From: Tepidanaerobacteraceae bacterium
GTDB lineage: Bacteria; Bacillota; Thermosediminibacteria; Thermosediminibacterales; Tepidanaerobacteraceae
Direction of reading: 5' to 3'
Length of the DNA: 64,000 nt
Assembly (NCBI GenBank): GCA_024655905.1
Contig: JANLFP010000005.1
Span: 124,001 to 188,000, forward strand
Below, one piece after another: positions 40,355 to 51,959 of this stretch; positions within the stretch are counted from its first letter, which is position 1; each line of letters starts with the position of its first letter. The notes below the pieces were generated by a model that was not told the DNA's origin, searched no databases, and saw nothing but the letters and a program-made list of their open reading frames with translations. The position numbers and the translations under genes are program-made.

Positions 40355-41356
40355 TTGAAAGTAGGAGTATTCTGGAGGAGATTTAGAAATGTGGAGCTTC
40401 AGAGGAAACTTACACAGGACAAAATCTTCGATGATGCATACGATGAAGCCTTTCAACATTATTCTGCAATAAGGGAAGCCGGCTTTGACGCGGTCCTCAT
40501 CGAATGGAAAAAGGACCCGCGGGAAACCCTTCAAAATCTGATAAATGAAAAAGTGGATTTGGTTTTCAACGCCTCTTCCCTGAAGGAAGTGGCTTTCCTG
40601 GAAGCCTTCGGCATTCCTTTCGCGGGCTCAGGCCTTGACCTGGTTGCCACAAGCAAGGCCGCCCGCAAAAAGATAGTGGCCTATCACAAGCTGCCCACAC
40701 CCGGATTCTTTGTGGCAAACAACCCTGCAAGGATTCCGGAGCATCAGCTCAAATACCCGCTTTTTGTAAAGCCCCTGAGGGGCCGCGGCAGCGCGGGCAT
40801 CAGCGAGGAAAACGTGGTGAAAAGCCCCGAGGAGTTGCCCGGGGTTGTGGCCAAGATAACGGAAAAGATAGGCCAGCCCGCCCTGGTGGAGGAATACATC
40901 AGCGGCCGGGAGATCACCGTGGGCATCATCGGCTATGAAGAACCGAGGGTTTTGCCCATCCTCGAAATCGAGTACAATTCCACCATTACCAATACCTTTG
41001 AACATAAGATGCTGGACCATGAGATCATCCACTGTCCTGCGGAACTCTCTCCTGAAGAACAAAACAGAATAATCGACACATCCAAAAAAATATACAAAGT
41101 TTTGAATGCAAAGGATTTCGGGCGCATAGACATGATTTTGAGCCGTGACGGCACACCCTATTTCCTGGAGCTGAACACCTTTGCAGGTCTTACCATGTCC
41201 TCCGGCAAGGCCCACAACGGCTACATGGGATATATGGCCGAGGCTCTCGGCATGACGGCTGCGGAATTTATCGGCTCTATAATCGAAAGCGCCATAAAAA
41301 GATACAGCATGGACACAAAAAATGCCGCATCAAAGCGGAACATCATGACTTCATGA
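40355..41356 (+). CDS. D-alanine-D-alanine ligase-like ATP-grasp protein
   Basis: A 333-residue ATP-grasp enzyme. The nucleotide-binding lid FVKPLRGRGSAGI lies near residue 137, EEYISGREITVGIIG near 175, and the metal-binding GRIDMILSRDGTPYFLELNTFAGL near 255 with its Asp, Glu and Asn. The fold and order match D-Ala-D-Ala ligases, but the substrate-side segments differ from Ddl and it stands alone, away from mur genes, so it may join other amino acids or act in a peptide pathway. The start is TTG at 40355 with AAGGGGG about nine bases upstream; the ATG seven bases earlier is out of frame and closes after 12 codons. Confidence 0.78.
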   Translation: MKVGVFWRRFRNVELQRKLTQDKIFDDAYDEAFQHYSAIREAGFDAVLIEWKKDPRETLQNLINEKVDLVFNASSLKEVAFLEAFGIPFAGSGLDLVATSKAARKKIVAYHKLPTPGFFVANNPARIPEHQLKYPLFVKPLRGRGSAGISEENVVKSPEELPGVVAKITEKIGQPALVEEYISGREITVGIIGYEEPRVLPILEIEYNSTITNTFEHKMLDHEIIHCPAELSPEEQNRIIDTSKKIYKVLNAKDFGRIDMILSRDGTPYFLELNTFAGLTMSSGKAHNGYMGYMAEALGMTAAEFIGSIIESAIKRYSMDTKNAASKRNIMTS

Positions 41357-41365
41357 TTTGCAAAA

Positions 41366-41626
41366 TTAAGGGACATCATTGTATAGCAAGACAGGATGAT
41401 AATTGCCCAAGGTATTGACCAACTTTGCAAGGAAAAGGTCCATTTCTTTTTCGCTTTTTATCGCACCGGTTTGTAATATGATTCCCAAATCAATATCACT
41501 ATCGGGTTTCATTTTCTCGAGAACGGACCCGAAAAAATATGCCCCGGCCACTTCCGGAAACATCTCCAGTTTTTCCCGGACAAAATTTGAAAGCTTTACT
41601 CTGTCCAATTCGATTAGCTCACCCAT
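41366..41626 (-). pseudogene. MNT-type nucleotidyltransferase, truncated
   Basis: An 86-residue reading frame with the minimal nucleotidyltransferase motif FGSVLEKMKPDSDIDLGI (GS...DxD). A perfect GGAGGTGAT precedes ATG 41626. Relatives (MntA-like antitoxins and KNTase-fold proteins) run to 100-150 residues and carry on past the NDVP position where this one stops; the DNA beyond shows possible continuation in another frame but runs at once into the end of the convergent ATP-grasp gene. No HEPN partner gene is adjacent. It is likely the relic of a HEPN/MNT toxin-antitoxin pair. Confidence 0.6.
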
Positions 41627-41682
41627 ATAATCACCTCCGCCGTTCAATTTAATTTACCGCAAAAGGCGGCGAAATGGCCCCA

Positions 41683-42621
41683 TTAAACCGAAGGCCCGCC
41701 GTGGGAAAGTCCCTTTACTGAAAGTATAATGCTGTCACCACGGCCTTCCTGTTTTTTCAGCAGTTTTTCTATAAAAAGGGCTATACCGTCATCATCATTG
41801 GTGGCAGTAACGAAATCGGCCTTTCGTTTCACCACGTCGGGACCGTTGCCCATTGCCACACCCAGGCCTGCGTATTCCAGCATGGGCATGTCGTTTATAT
41901 TGTCGCCGATGGCTATTATCTCCTGCCGCCTTATCCCCAGCATTTCCGCCAGCACCGCAATGCCCCGGGCTTTTGACACTTCTCCGTTTAATATATCCAC
42001 GGTGTTTTTAATGGCAGTGGTCAAAAAAATGCCGTCGCCGAACTTTTCCTTGATATCCCTTTTAAAAATTTCCAGTTCGCCCGGCTCCGCATAAATGACT
42101 ATTTTTGCCGGAGGCTGCGTCATCATTTTTTCTGCACCGGCGATATCCCCGGCATCTTTTGCCGGTACAAATACAAAATCCCGCAGATAATTGCAGCATC
42201 CTTGAATGGAGTATCTGCTGGAAAGTTTCAAGAAACGCCCGAATTGCATGCTGCGGTAGCCCCTTCCGGCGTAAATCTTATAGTCCTCCATGAAAATCTG
42301 CACCTTGAAGCTGCTATATTTTGCGGCAACATGCAAGACATCCCGGGCTGTGTCCATCGGCAGGGGCTTGAAAAAAACGGTTTTGCCCGTCGATATATCC
42401 TTTATCAGGGCTCCATCGTTGCACACCAGAGGAGCATTGATGCCGATGCTCCTCGCTATGTGCCTGGCGCTGTGGTAAAACCTTCCGGTAGCTATGGTGA
42501 CCCTCATGCCGGCATCCATAGCGTCCCGCAGGGCCTTTCGTGTGCGGCGCGTAATGGTGTAATGGCTTGTTATTAAAGTGCCGTCTATGTCAAGGGCGAT
42601 CAGTTTGAAATTATGATTCAT
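41683..42621 (-). CDS. Cof-type HAD-superfamily phosphatase
   Basis: A 312-residue HAD IIB hydrolase. Motif I ALDIDGTLI has the nucleophile Asp near residue 10; motif II is IATGR; motif III Lys is near 220; motif IV reads AIGDNINDMPML. The Cof-type cap domain fills the middle (about 85-200). Such enzymes remove phosphate from sugar phosphates or flavin and other cofactors, and the substrate is not predictable here. ATG 42621 has GGGGAG seven bases upstream. It follows the DUF72 gene by 99 bases in which a long inverted repeat lies. Confidence 0.88.
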   Translation of the reverse strand: MNHNFKLIALDIDGTLITSHYTITRRTRKALRDAMDAGMRVTIATGRFYHSARHIARSIGINAPLVCNDGALIKDISTGKTVFFKPLPMDTARDVLHVAAKYSSFKVQIFMEDYKIYAGRGYRSMQFGRFLKLSSRYSIQGCCNYLRDFVFVPAKDAGDIAGAEKMMTQPPAKIVIYAEPGELEIFKRDIKEKFGDGIFLTTAIKNTVDILNGEVSKARGIAVLAEMLGIRRQEIIAIGDNINDMPMLEYAGLGVAMGNGPDVVKRKADFVTATNDDDGIALFIEKLLKKQEGRGDSIILSVKGLSHGGPSV

Positions 42622-42650
42622 CCGGATTCTCCCCAAGCATATATTATATC

Positions 42651-42709
42651 GATTCCGGCGGAAGGTCTGATTTTGCCCTGCACCGGGCTTGATTTTCCGC
42701 GCCGGAATC
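42651..42709 (-). repeat. intergenic inverted repeat with inner hairpin
   Basis: GATTCCGGCG (42651-42660) and CGCCGGAATC (42700-42709) form a perfect ten-base stem; the loop holds an inner GCCC/GGGC hairpin. No U-run follows on either strand, so it is more likely an mRNA-processing or stability element than a terminator. Confidence 0.5.
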
Positions 42710-42720
42710 AAATATCTTCA

Positions 42721-43494
42721 TCAAATGATATTCAGCAGGCCGAGGAGCTGTTTGGCGTTCATCACCGCCTGGGCGTTGAAATGATTGTTCATGGCGATGA
42801 ACAAGACTTCCGTTTTATTGGAAAGCTCCCGTATTCTGGGGATCCACTCCGAAAGCTCCTCCTCGGAGTATAGATAGTCATAGCGTTCATAGGAATTTTC
42901 ATGAGCATACCACTTTTTGCTGTTTCTGCCATGAAAGCGGATATATCCTATGGGGCCCGTTGCCACGGTCACGGGCGGCAGCAACCCCTTTACGGGCGGC
43001 TCGTCCACGCACACAAAAGCCATTTTGTTATCACTCAAAAGCTTCATTGTATCCGGCGTCAGCCAGTCGGCGGTTCGAAATTCCACCGCCAGGGGCAGTT
43101 CCCCCATCCTGTCCCGGAACTTCTTCAAATAATCCCTGTTATTCTCGTTGTTGTGAAAACTATAGGGAAACTGCAGCAGCACGCACCCCAGGCGATTTTC
43201 ATCCGCCAGCGGCTTCACGGCTTCCTTGAATTTGCCCACCGTTGTCCCGCTCAAATCTTTCCCGTGGGTCATACCTCCGAAGGCTTTCACCACAAAGATG
43301 AAACCTTCCGGAGTTTTTTTCATCATGTGGTAAAACATATAGCCGTTGGGCATGCTATAATAGCTGGAATTTACTTCTGTAAACGGAAACACCTTGCTGT
43401 AGAAGGCCAGCATATCCTTTTCTTTTATGTCCTCCGGGTAAAACTTGCCTTTCCAGTCTTTATAGGCATAACCCGATGTGGCTATGAGTATCAA
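42721..43494 (-). CDS. DUF72 (YecE-like) protein
   Basis: A 257-residue TIM-barrel-like protein of the DUF72 family, recognised by the opening IATSGYAYKDWKGKFYP, FTEVNSSYYSMP, LLQFPYSFHNNENN, LAVEFRTADWL, and the closing FNNH-like FIAMNNHFNAQAVMNA. The biochemical role of the family is not known. The start is TTG at 43494, with GGAGGGAC seven to eight bases before it. It lies upstream of the HAD phosphatase on the same strand, separated by a stable hairpin. Confidence 0.85.
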   Translation of the reverse strand: MILIATSGYAYKDWKGKFYPEDIKEKDMLAFYSKVFPFTEVNSSYYSMPNGYMFYHMMKKTPEGFIFVVKAFGGMTHGKDLSGTTVGKFKEAVKPLADENRLGCVLLQFPYSFHNNENNRDYLKKFRDRMGELPLAVEFRTADWLTPDTMKLLSDNKMAFVCVDEPPVKGLLPPVTVATGPIGYIRFHGRNSKKWYAHENSYERYDYLYSEEELSEWIPRIRELSNKTEVLFIAMNNHFNAQAVMNAKQLLGLLNII

Positions 43495-43543
43495 TTTCGT
43501 CCCTCCATTTTATCCGAAGCTTGCCGCCAGGTTTCGCCTTATT

Positions 43544-44299
43544 CTATGAGCAGGCTTTTTTTAAATCCCTCGAAAGTTCGATTATTCGCGTGTTATTATG
43601 CAGTTCCTTCATAGTAAGCTCGTTTACGCTTATCTGAAGCCTGTCAAACTTTTCATCGAGTGCATCGAGCTTCTCATGAATCACCTGCCTATCATCAAAC
43701 AGAGCTTTGATTTTATCCGCAATTTCACCATCTATTCTGGTTCCTATCCTGCTTATATCCTGGCGCACTTCTCCAAGCTCTTTTTCCATATTGTCAAATC
43801 TTTCATCTGTCTTAGCGAACCTTTTATCGAATTCCACATACAAGGTTTCGAGCAGCCCGTAAGTGTCATTGATTTTCTCTGTGAACTTTTGATCTATTGC
43901 ATCGATACGTTTATCTACCGCGACGAATTTTTCATTCATTTCATCAAAGCGTTTATCTATTGCATCGAACTTTTTATCTATTGCGTCGAACTTTTTATCT
44001 ATTGCATCGAACTTTTGATCTATCGCGTCGAACTTTTTATCTATTGCATCGAACTTTTTATCTATCGCGTCGAACTTTTGATCTATCGCATCGAACTTTT
44101 TATCTATTGCGTCGAAGCGTTTGTCTATTGCATTGAACTTATCATCCATCGCATCCAAACGCTTATCTACCGCATCGAATTTATCGTCCATCGCATCAAA
44201 ACGCTTATCTACCGCATCGAACTTATCGTCCATCGCATCAAAACGCTTGTTAATATCAGTCTGCATCTGTTTTATTAGGTCGTAAATTTTGTCTTCCAT
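43544..44299 (-). CDS. heptad-repeat coiled-coil protein, function unknown
   Basis: A 251-residue soluble protein. Residues about 16-140 are some 17 tandem heptads of the form IDKKFDA, with Phe and Ile/Met/Val at the a and d positions and charge between: an almost ideal coiled coil of roughly 180 angstroms. The rest (about 140-251) is also helical and coiled-coil-like (GLLETLYVEFDKRF, IDGEIADKIKALF). There is no signal peptide or membrane segment. AAAGGGGG stands nine bases before ATG 44299. Similar DUF-type heptad proteins occur in clostridia and phages, but no function is known to me. Nothing in the neighbourhood (dinB upstream, DUF72 downstream) points to a role. Confidence 0.75.
   Translation of the reverse strand: MEDKIYDLIKQMQTDINKRFDAMDDKFDAVDKRFDAMDDKFDAVDKRLDAMDDKFNAIDKRFDAIDKKFDAIDQKFDAIDKKFDAIDKKFDAIDQKFDAIDKKFDAIDKKFDAIDKRFDEMNEKFVAVDKRIDAIDQKFTEKINDTYGLLETLYVEFDKRFAKTDERFDNMEKELGEVRQDISRIGTRIDGEIADKIKALFDDRQVIHEKLDALDEKFDRLQISVNELTMKELHNNTRIIELSRDLKKACS
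43885..44245 (-). repeat. tandem 21-base repeats inside the coiled-coil gene
   Basis: About 17 units of 21 bases. The 3-prime units (KKFDAID type) differ only by an A/G or T/C change each; the 5-prime part is built of 42-base double units (RFDAMDD-KFDAVDK). Unit gain or loss would keep the frame. Confidence 0.85.
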
Positions 44300-44391
44300 C
44301 AAAAAGTCCCCCTTTAAAATATTTTGTAAATTCAAGGAAGCATATCCCTCAACCTATTATAACATAGTTTCCATCAACCCGTCTGCACGTT

Positions 44392-45624
44392 TTATATTTT
44401 TTTTCTGATCCCTTTCAGGGCCGGAGCGTTGCCCTGGGTCCTGCCGAGCTTCCTTTCGTTGAGGCCGTTGTCTTCCAGAAGTTTTGCCCGAAAAATGGCG
44501 TTGTCACCGAAACGGTCCTTTATTTCGTCTACGATCTGGTTGAGGCGGTTTTTCTTTTCATCTTCTTTAAACAGGGACACCTGCTCGAATTTTTTTATGA
44601 GCTGCGAAAGGCTCACCCCCAAAAGCCTGAGGGGAGTTTTACCGTCCCAGTTTGCCCGGAGCAGCTTCCGGGCGGCGGCATATATGTCGTCGGTGGCACA
44701 GGTGCATGGTATGGTCATAGAGCGTGTAATCGTGCCGAAGGAGGCATCCCTCAGCGTAAGGGTTACGGTACGGCCCATGCAGTTTTCCCGGCGTACCCTC
44801 CTTCCCACCTGCTCCGCCAGGGAGAGCAGCACCGTCTCAGCCTCTTCGAAGGCCGTCACGTCCCTGGGGAGGGTTATGGAATGGCCCATGGATTTCGCGG
44901 TATCCATGGAATGCGGGTCCACCGGGCTTTCATCGATGCCGTTGGCCGCAAGATGCAAATAGCGTCCGTTCAATCCGAAAGCCCGGCGCAAAAGCTCCTC
45001 CGGCACCCGGGCCAGGTCTCCGATGGTGTTGATGTTCATTTTCCCCAAGTTTTCGGCCATGCGGCGCCCCACGCCGAACAGTCTGTCCACTGGCAGGGGC
45101 CACAGCAACTGCGGCACGTCCTCCGGCGCCAGCACGGTGATGCCCATGGGCTTTTTCATGTCAGATGCCATCTTGGCCAGCAGCTTGTTGCAGGAAACTC
45201 CCACAGAGCACGGCAAATCCAGCTCCTGTTTGAGCGTATTCTGGATCTTTTGCGCAATGGCAACGGAATCCCCGAAAAGACCCTCGCACCCGGTCACATC
45301 CAGCCAGGCCTCGTCTATGCTGAACACTTCCACCATGGGCGTAAACCTGCCCAGGATATCCATCACCCTGCTGCTGGCCCTGACATATAAATCATAGTCC
45401 GGCTTTATAAAAATGGCTTGAGGACACAGTTTTTTCGCCTGCCAGTTTGGCATGGCGGTCTTCACCCCGAAGCTACGGGCCTCATAGGATGCGGTGAGGA
45501 TGATGCCGTTGCGCTTTCTGGGGTCTCCAGCAACCAGTATGGGCTTCCCCTTGAGACTGGGATCTTGTGCCTGGTGGCAGGAAGCATAAAAGGCATTCAT
45601 ATCCACATGAATGATGGGAAGCAT
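44392..45624 (-). CDS. dinB: DNA polymerase IV (Y-family translesion polymerase)
   Basis: A 410-residue Y-family polymerase. Catalytic carboxylates are in IIHVDMNAFYASC (residue 9) and FSIDEAWLDVTG (near 103); the steric-gate position is Tyr in FYA; the helix-hairpin-helix thumb reads FGVGRRMAENLGKMNINTIG; the little finger spans about 235-345. It copies past damaged bases. The ATG at 45624 is preferred over TTG six codons earlier as GGAGATGG lies in front of it. A near-perfect SOS box and a good promoter stand directly upstream, so it should be induced by DNA damage. No C-terminal clamp motif is obvious past the little finger. Confidence 0.93.
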   Translation of the reverse strand: MLPIIHVDMNAFYASCHQAQDPSLKGKPILVAGDPRKRNGIILTASYEARSFGVKTAMPNWQAKKLCPQAIFIKPDYDLYVRASSRVMDILGRFTPMVEVFSIDEAWLDVTGCEGLFGDSVAIAQKIQNTLKQELDLPCSVGVSCNKLLAKMASDMKKPMGITVLAPEDVPQLLWPLPVDRLFGVGRRMAENLGKMNINTIGDLARVPEELLRRAFGLNGRYLHLAANGIDESPVDPHSMDTAKSMGHSITLPRDVTAFEEAETVLLSLAEQVGRRVRRENCMGRTVTLTLRDASFGTITRSMTIPCTCATDDIYAAARKLLRANWDGKTPLRLLGVSLSQLIKKFEQVSLFKEDEKKNRLNQIVDEIKDRFGDNAIFRAKLLEDNGLNERKLGRTQGNAPALKGIRKKI

Positions 45625-45635
45625 AACACCATCTC

Positions 45636-45648
45636 CGAACAATTGTTC
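45636..45648 (-). promoter_or_regulatory. LexA (SOS) box before dinB
   Basis: CGAAC-AATT-GTTC matches the Gram-positive LexA/DinR consensus CGAAC-N4-GTTCG except the last base. It sits between the promoter and the start codon of dinB. Confidence 0.8.
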
Positions 45649-45656
45649 TACAATCT

Positions 45657-45685
45657 ATTTTATATCCTATATAATAAAAAGTCAA
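45657..45685 (-). promoter_or_regulatory. sigma-A promoter of dinB
   Basis: Minus strand: TTGACT (45685-45680), 17 bases, TAAAAT (45662-45657). The transcription start would fall at the edge of the SOS box. Confidence 0.65.
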
Positions 45686-45692
45686 GGTCGGG

Positions 45693-45723
45693 TTTGAGTC
45701 AGGGGACGGTTCCCTGACTCAAA
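45693..45723. repeat. dispersed TTGAGTCAG palindrome, perfect copy C
   Basis: TTTGAGTCAGGG, seven bases (GACGGTT), CCCTGACTCAAA: a perfect 12-base inverted repeat between dinB and nifJ. It resembles the REP-like palindromes that REP-associated transposases move in other bacteria; no such transposase is in the window. Confidence 0.85.
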
Positions 45724-45734
45724 CTAATTCATAT

Positions 45735-45765
45735 AAAAAAGAAGACCGGAGATATTCCGGTCTTC
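45735..45765 (-). terminator. rho-independent terminator after nifJ
   Basis: Minus strand: GAAGACCGGA and TCCGGTCTTC pair around a five-base loop and are followed by TTTTTTAT. Confidence 0.9.
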
Positions 45766-45820
45766 GATTTATGGAATTCGCTTTGGACTTCAGCGCATTC
45801 TGCGGAATCAGTCAAACGAA

Positions 45821-49372
<3,552 letters not shown>

Positions 49373-49401
49373 TTATTGTTTTATTCGGCTCCTGGAACCG
49401 T

Positions 49402-49427
49402 AAGCCGCAGTCGGTGCGATGCGACTT
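49402..49427 (-). other. leader hairpin upstream of nifJ
   Basis: In the minus-strand transcript AAGTCGCA pairs with TGCGGCTT (one G-U) around TCGCACCGAC, followed by a second small stem CGGTT/AGCCG. The loop sequence TCGCACCGAC and the GCGGCTT arm also occur in the palindromic element at 17.1-17.3 kb. Confidence 0.45.
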
Positions 49428-49453
49428 AAGGTTTTTTGTATACGGGAATGCCA

Positions 49454-49481
49454 GTTATATGAATTCCACATAAATCATCAA
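49454..49481 (-). promoter_or_regulatory. candidate promoter of nifJ
   Basis: Minus strand: TTGATG (49481-49476), 16 bases, TATAAC (49459-49454), about 108 bases before the ATG, so the leader hairpin would be transcribed. Confidence 0.4.
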
Positions 49482-49497
49482 AATCCTCCCTTTTTTT

Positions 49498-49539
49498 CAA
49501 AAAAATCTTGCCAGGCGGAGGGGGTTAATGGCACCTGGC
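49498..49539 (-). terminator. terminator after galU
   Basis: Minus strand: GCCAGG pairs with CCTGGC across an 18-base loop, then AAGATTTTTTTG. The hairpin begins inside the galU stop codon. Confidence 0.65.
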
Positions 49540-50453
49540 TACTGACTTCTTTCATTCAAGGCCGCGGCTTCTCCTGCCGATCTAAAACAATCTCTCATGA
49601 GATTCATCAAATATCTGCCGAATTCCTCCTTCAAATCATCCCTCTTCAAAGCATATTCCACCGTGGCTATGAGGTATCCCAGCCTGTCTCCCACATCGTA
49701 CCTTCTTCCTTCAAAGTTGTACGCATATATGACTTCGAAGTTCAAAAGTTCCTTCAAGGCATCAGTGAGCTGTATCTCCCCTCCGGCCCCAGGTTTTGTA
49801 TTTTCAAGTATCTCAAAGATTCTTGGCGTAATTATGTACCTGCCCAGTATGCCCATTCGGGATGGGGCATCCTTTTTCCGTGGTTTTTCCACCAAATCGT
49901 TCACCTTATAAATATCCCGTTCTATAAAACTGGCATCAATAATGCCGTATTTGTCCACGTCGTTTTCAGGCACCTGCTGTACGCCCAGGATGGAGCAGTT
50001 GAACCTTTCATACACGTTTATCATCTGCCTGAGCACCGGTTCTTTCGCATCTATGACATCATCGCCCAGCATCACGGCAAAAGGCTCGTTTCCCACAAAA
50101 GTTCTGGCACAGTAAATGGCATGCCCGAGGCCCCTGGGCTCTTTCTGCCTTATGTAATGTATATCCACCATGTTGGATATATCCTCCACCAGATTCAGGA
50201 GGTTCTCCTTCCCCTTTTTCTTCAGTTCCAGCTCCAGCTCAACCGACTTGTCGAAGTGATCCTCTATGGCCCTCTTGTTTCTGCCGGTAACGATCAGGAT
50301 CTCCTCTATGCCCGACTTCACAGCCTCTTCGACGATGAACTGTATGGTGGGCTTGTCGACTATGGGAAGCATTTCCTTGGGCTGGGCTTTTGTGGCGGGC
50401 AGAAACCTGGTGCCTAGGCCCGCCGCGGGAATTATGGCTTTTTTTATCTTCAT
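49539..50453 (-). CDS. galU: UTP-glucose-1-phosphate uridylyltransferase
   Basis: A 304-residue nucleotidyltransferase making UDP-glucose. Family marks: AIIPAAGLGTRFLPATKAQPKEMLPIVDKP split as nucleotide-binding AAGLGTRFLP and catalytic KEMLP with its Lys; GLGHAIYCAR; VMLGDDVID (metal Asp); VEKP; GEIQLTDAL; and YDVGDRLGYLIA. Length agrees with GalU (about 300). AAGAGGTG stands six bases before the ATG. It is a single-gene unit between terminators. UDP-glucose serves cell-surface polysaccharides, and with the galactose locus it might supply a Leloir-type route, but no galT or galE is in the window. Confidence 0.95.
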   Translation of the reverse strand: MKIKKAIIPAAGLGTRFLPATKAQPKEMLPIVDKPTIQFIVEEAVKSGIEEILIVTGRNKRAIEDHFDKSVELELELKKKGKENLLNLVEDISNMVDIHYIRQKEPRGLGHAIYCARTFVGNEPFAVMLGDDVIDAKEPVLRQMINVYERFNCSILGVQQVPENDVDKYGIIDASFIERDIYKVNDLVEKPRKKDAPSRMGILGRYIITPRIFEILENTKPGAGGEIQLTDALKELLNFEVIYAYNFEGRRYDVGDRLGYLIATVEYALKRDDLKEEFGRYLMNLMRDCFRSAGEAAALNERSQ

Positions 50454-50961
50454 GGCCGCACCTCTTAAAAATTATTTCGATGAACAAGACTTTGATTTTG
50501 TGTAAAAACCATCTTCCATGCCGGAAACGGTCATTCCTCTCCGGCAGCAAAAGTTGTATCACCCACATTACACCATAGATAATTATTCTACAACAAAACA
50601 TGATTTCCTCCAGAAAAGCAGTATTTTCTGCGTCAAAACCGATTTATTTCCTCAGCAATGGCTGTCAAAGGCTGAAAACCATGATAGCGAGTCATTTGAT
50701 CGGAAGTTTGAAATTAAAAACGACATGCTGCAAAACTGTACATCTATAGTAAACTCGATTTTGAGGGGTGGCTACATGCTGAATGAATATGGTTTTACCG
50801 GGGCAAGAAATGATTTTTCGCGGATATTCAATATAGTATTTAATTAGCGGCAACCTGCGGTTATCAGAAGAAACCGCGATCAAGAGGTATTAATGCTGCG
50901 CAAGGATTTGCTGAGAGATATGCTTTCAGCTTAGTTTTCGAGATTTATAACGGCCGGACAA
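50454..50961. other. 508-base region without a convincing gene
   Basis: The only sizeable frame (plus, 50518-50847) has no ribosome site and reads like random translation. The region must hold the galU promoter, but I cannot single out a convincing -35/-10 pair. No repeat of the dispersed family is present. Confidence 0.6.
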
Positions 50962-50985
50962 GAAAAGGCCGCGCTTTTGCGCGGC
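50962..50985 (-). terminator. terminator of the nucleoside operon after rbsK
   Basis: Minus strand: GCCGCGC-AAAA-GCGCGGC followed by CTTTTCTT, 60 bases after the rbsK stop. Confidence 0.85.
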
Positions 50986-51044
50986 TGAATTCTTTCGTTT
51001 TTACATCTTGCGCTCTGTAAGTTGACTCTAAGTGAAATCACAAT

Positions 51045-51941
51045 TCAATGATTTCTTAAAAAGCCATCCACATCGCTCCTGTACGGAAGCGAGTCCTGAG
51101 CCCCGTATTTTGTGGCGGTCAGGGCTCCCACCGCGTTTGAGAATTTCAAAGCTTCCCCGATATCTTTGCCTTCGGCGAGCGCCACTGCTAGGGCTGCGTT
51201 GAATGAATCTCCGGCCGCCGTTGTGTCCACCGCCTTTACGCGAAATGCTTCCAGGACGATTCTCTCATCCTTGCTTATATAGACGCATCCCTTTTCGCCC
51301 AGTGTCACGACGACGCTCTTTGCCCCGTATGACAGAAGCACCTCAGCCCCCTCAGATATGTCTTCTTTGCCGGTCAATTTTAATAGCTCCGTTTCATTGG
51401 GAGTAATGATATCGACATACTTGTAGGCATCCGCCGGTAGTTTTTTTGCCGGAGCGGGATTCAAAATCACTTTCGCCCCAATATCGCGGCACAATTTCAT
51501 CGCATATTCTACGGTTTCCAGAGGTATTTCCTGCTGAAGAATGACGTAGTCCGAACCGGTCAGATGCTTTTCACATGCCTTTACCCAGTCTATGTCGAGC
51601 TCGCCGTTGGAACCGCCGTAGACAACTATGGTGTTATGGCCTTCTTCATCAACCGTAATCAATGCATTTCCAGTGGGCTTTTCCGAATATTTAATGCACG
51701 AAGTGTCGATACCTTCGCTTTTAAATCTTTCAACCAGCTCCCTGCCCGCCGCATCACGCCCAACACAGCCGACCATTGCTACTTTTGCTCCGAGCCTCCT
51801 GGCCGCTACGGCCTGATTGGCTCCCTTCCCTCCGGGCGAAACGTAGAACGAAGCAGCCATGATGGTTTCTCCCATTTGCGGCAATTTGTCCACCCTCGAA
51901 GTGTAGTCCATATTGATGCTGCCTATAACGGTTATCTTCAA
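51045..51941 (-). CDS. rbsK: ribokinase
   Basis: A 298-residue PfkB-family kinase that converts ribose to ribose-5-phosphate. It shows VIGSINMDY at the start, the sugar-binding PGGKGANQAVAARRLG near residue 40, NPAPAKKLP, PNETE near 185, and the catalytic DTTAAGDSFNAAL with its Asp. The best start is TTG at 51941, six bases after GAGGTG, which gives the normal ribokinase opening (M)KITVIGS; ATG at 51947 lies too close to that site. It is the last gene of the nucleoside operon and takes the ribose freed by the nucleoside hydrolases. Confidence 0.92.
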   Translation of the reverse strand: MKITVIGSINMDYTSRVDKLPQMGETIMAASFYVSPGGKGANQAVAARRLGAKVAMVGCVGRDAAGRELVERFKSEGIDTSCIKYSEKPTGNALITVDEEGHNTIVVYGGSNGELDIDWVKACEKHLTGSDYVILQQEIPLETVEYAMKLCRDIGAKVILNPAPAKKLPADAYKYVDIITPNETELLKLTGKEDISEGAEVLLSYGAKSVVVTLGEKGCVYISKDERIVLEAFRVKAVDTTAAGDSFNAALAVALAEGKDIGEALKFSNAVGALTATKYGAQDSLPYRSDVDGFLRNH

Positions 51942-51959
51942 AAGCATCACCTCTTTCTG

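Noticed and set aside
43885-44245. Regular repeats that could be taken for a CRISPR array
   Set aside because: Units are 21 bases with no spacers and code for heptads in one open frame with a good ribosome site.
43598-44278. Plus-strand frame of 226 codons rich in Tyr/Cys/Ile
   Set aside because: Antisense reading of the 21-base repeats of the coiled-coil gene; repetitive only because the real gene is.
50518-50847. Plus-strand frame of 109 codons between galU and rbsK
   Set aside because: No ribosome site or promoter, no recognisable domain, and random-like residue make-up.
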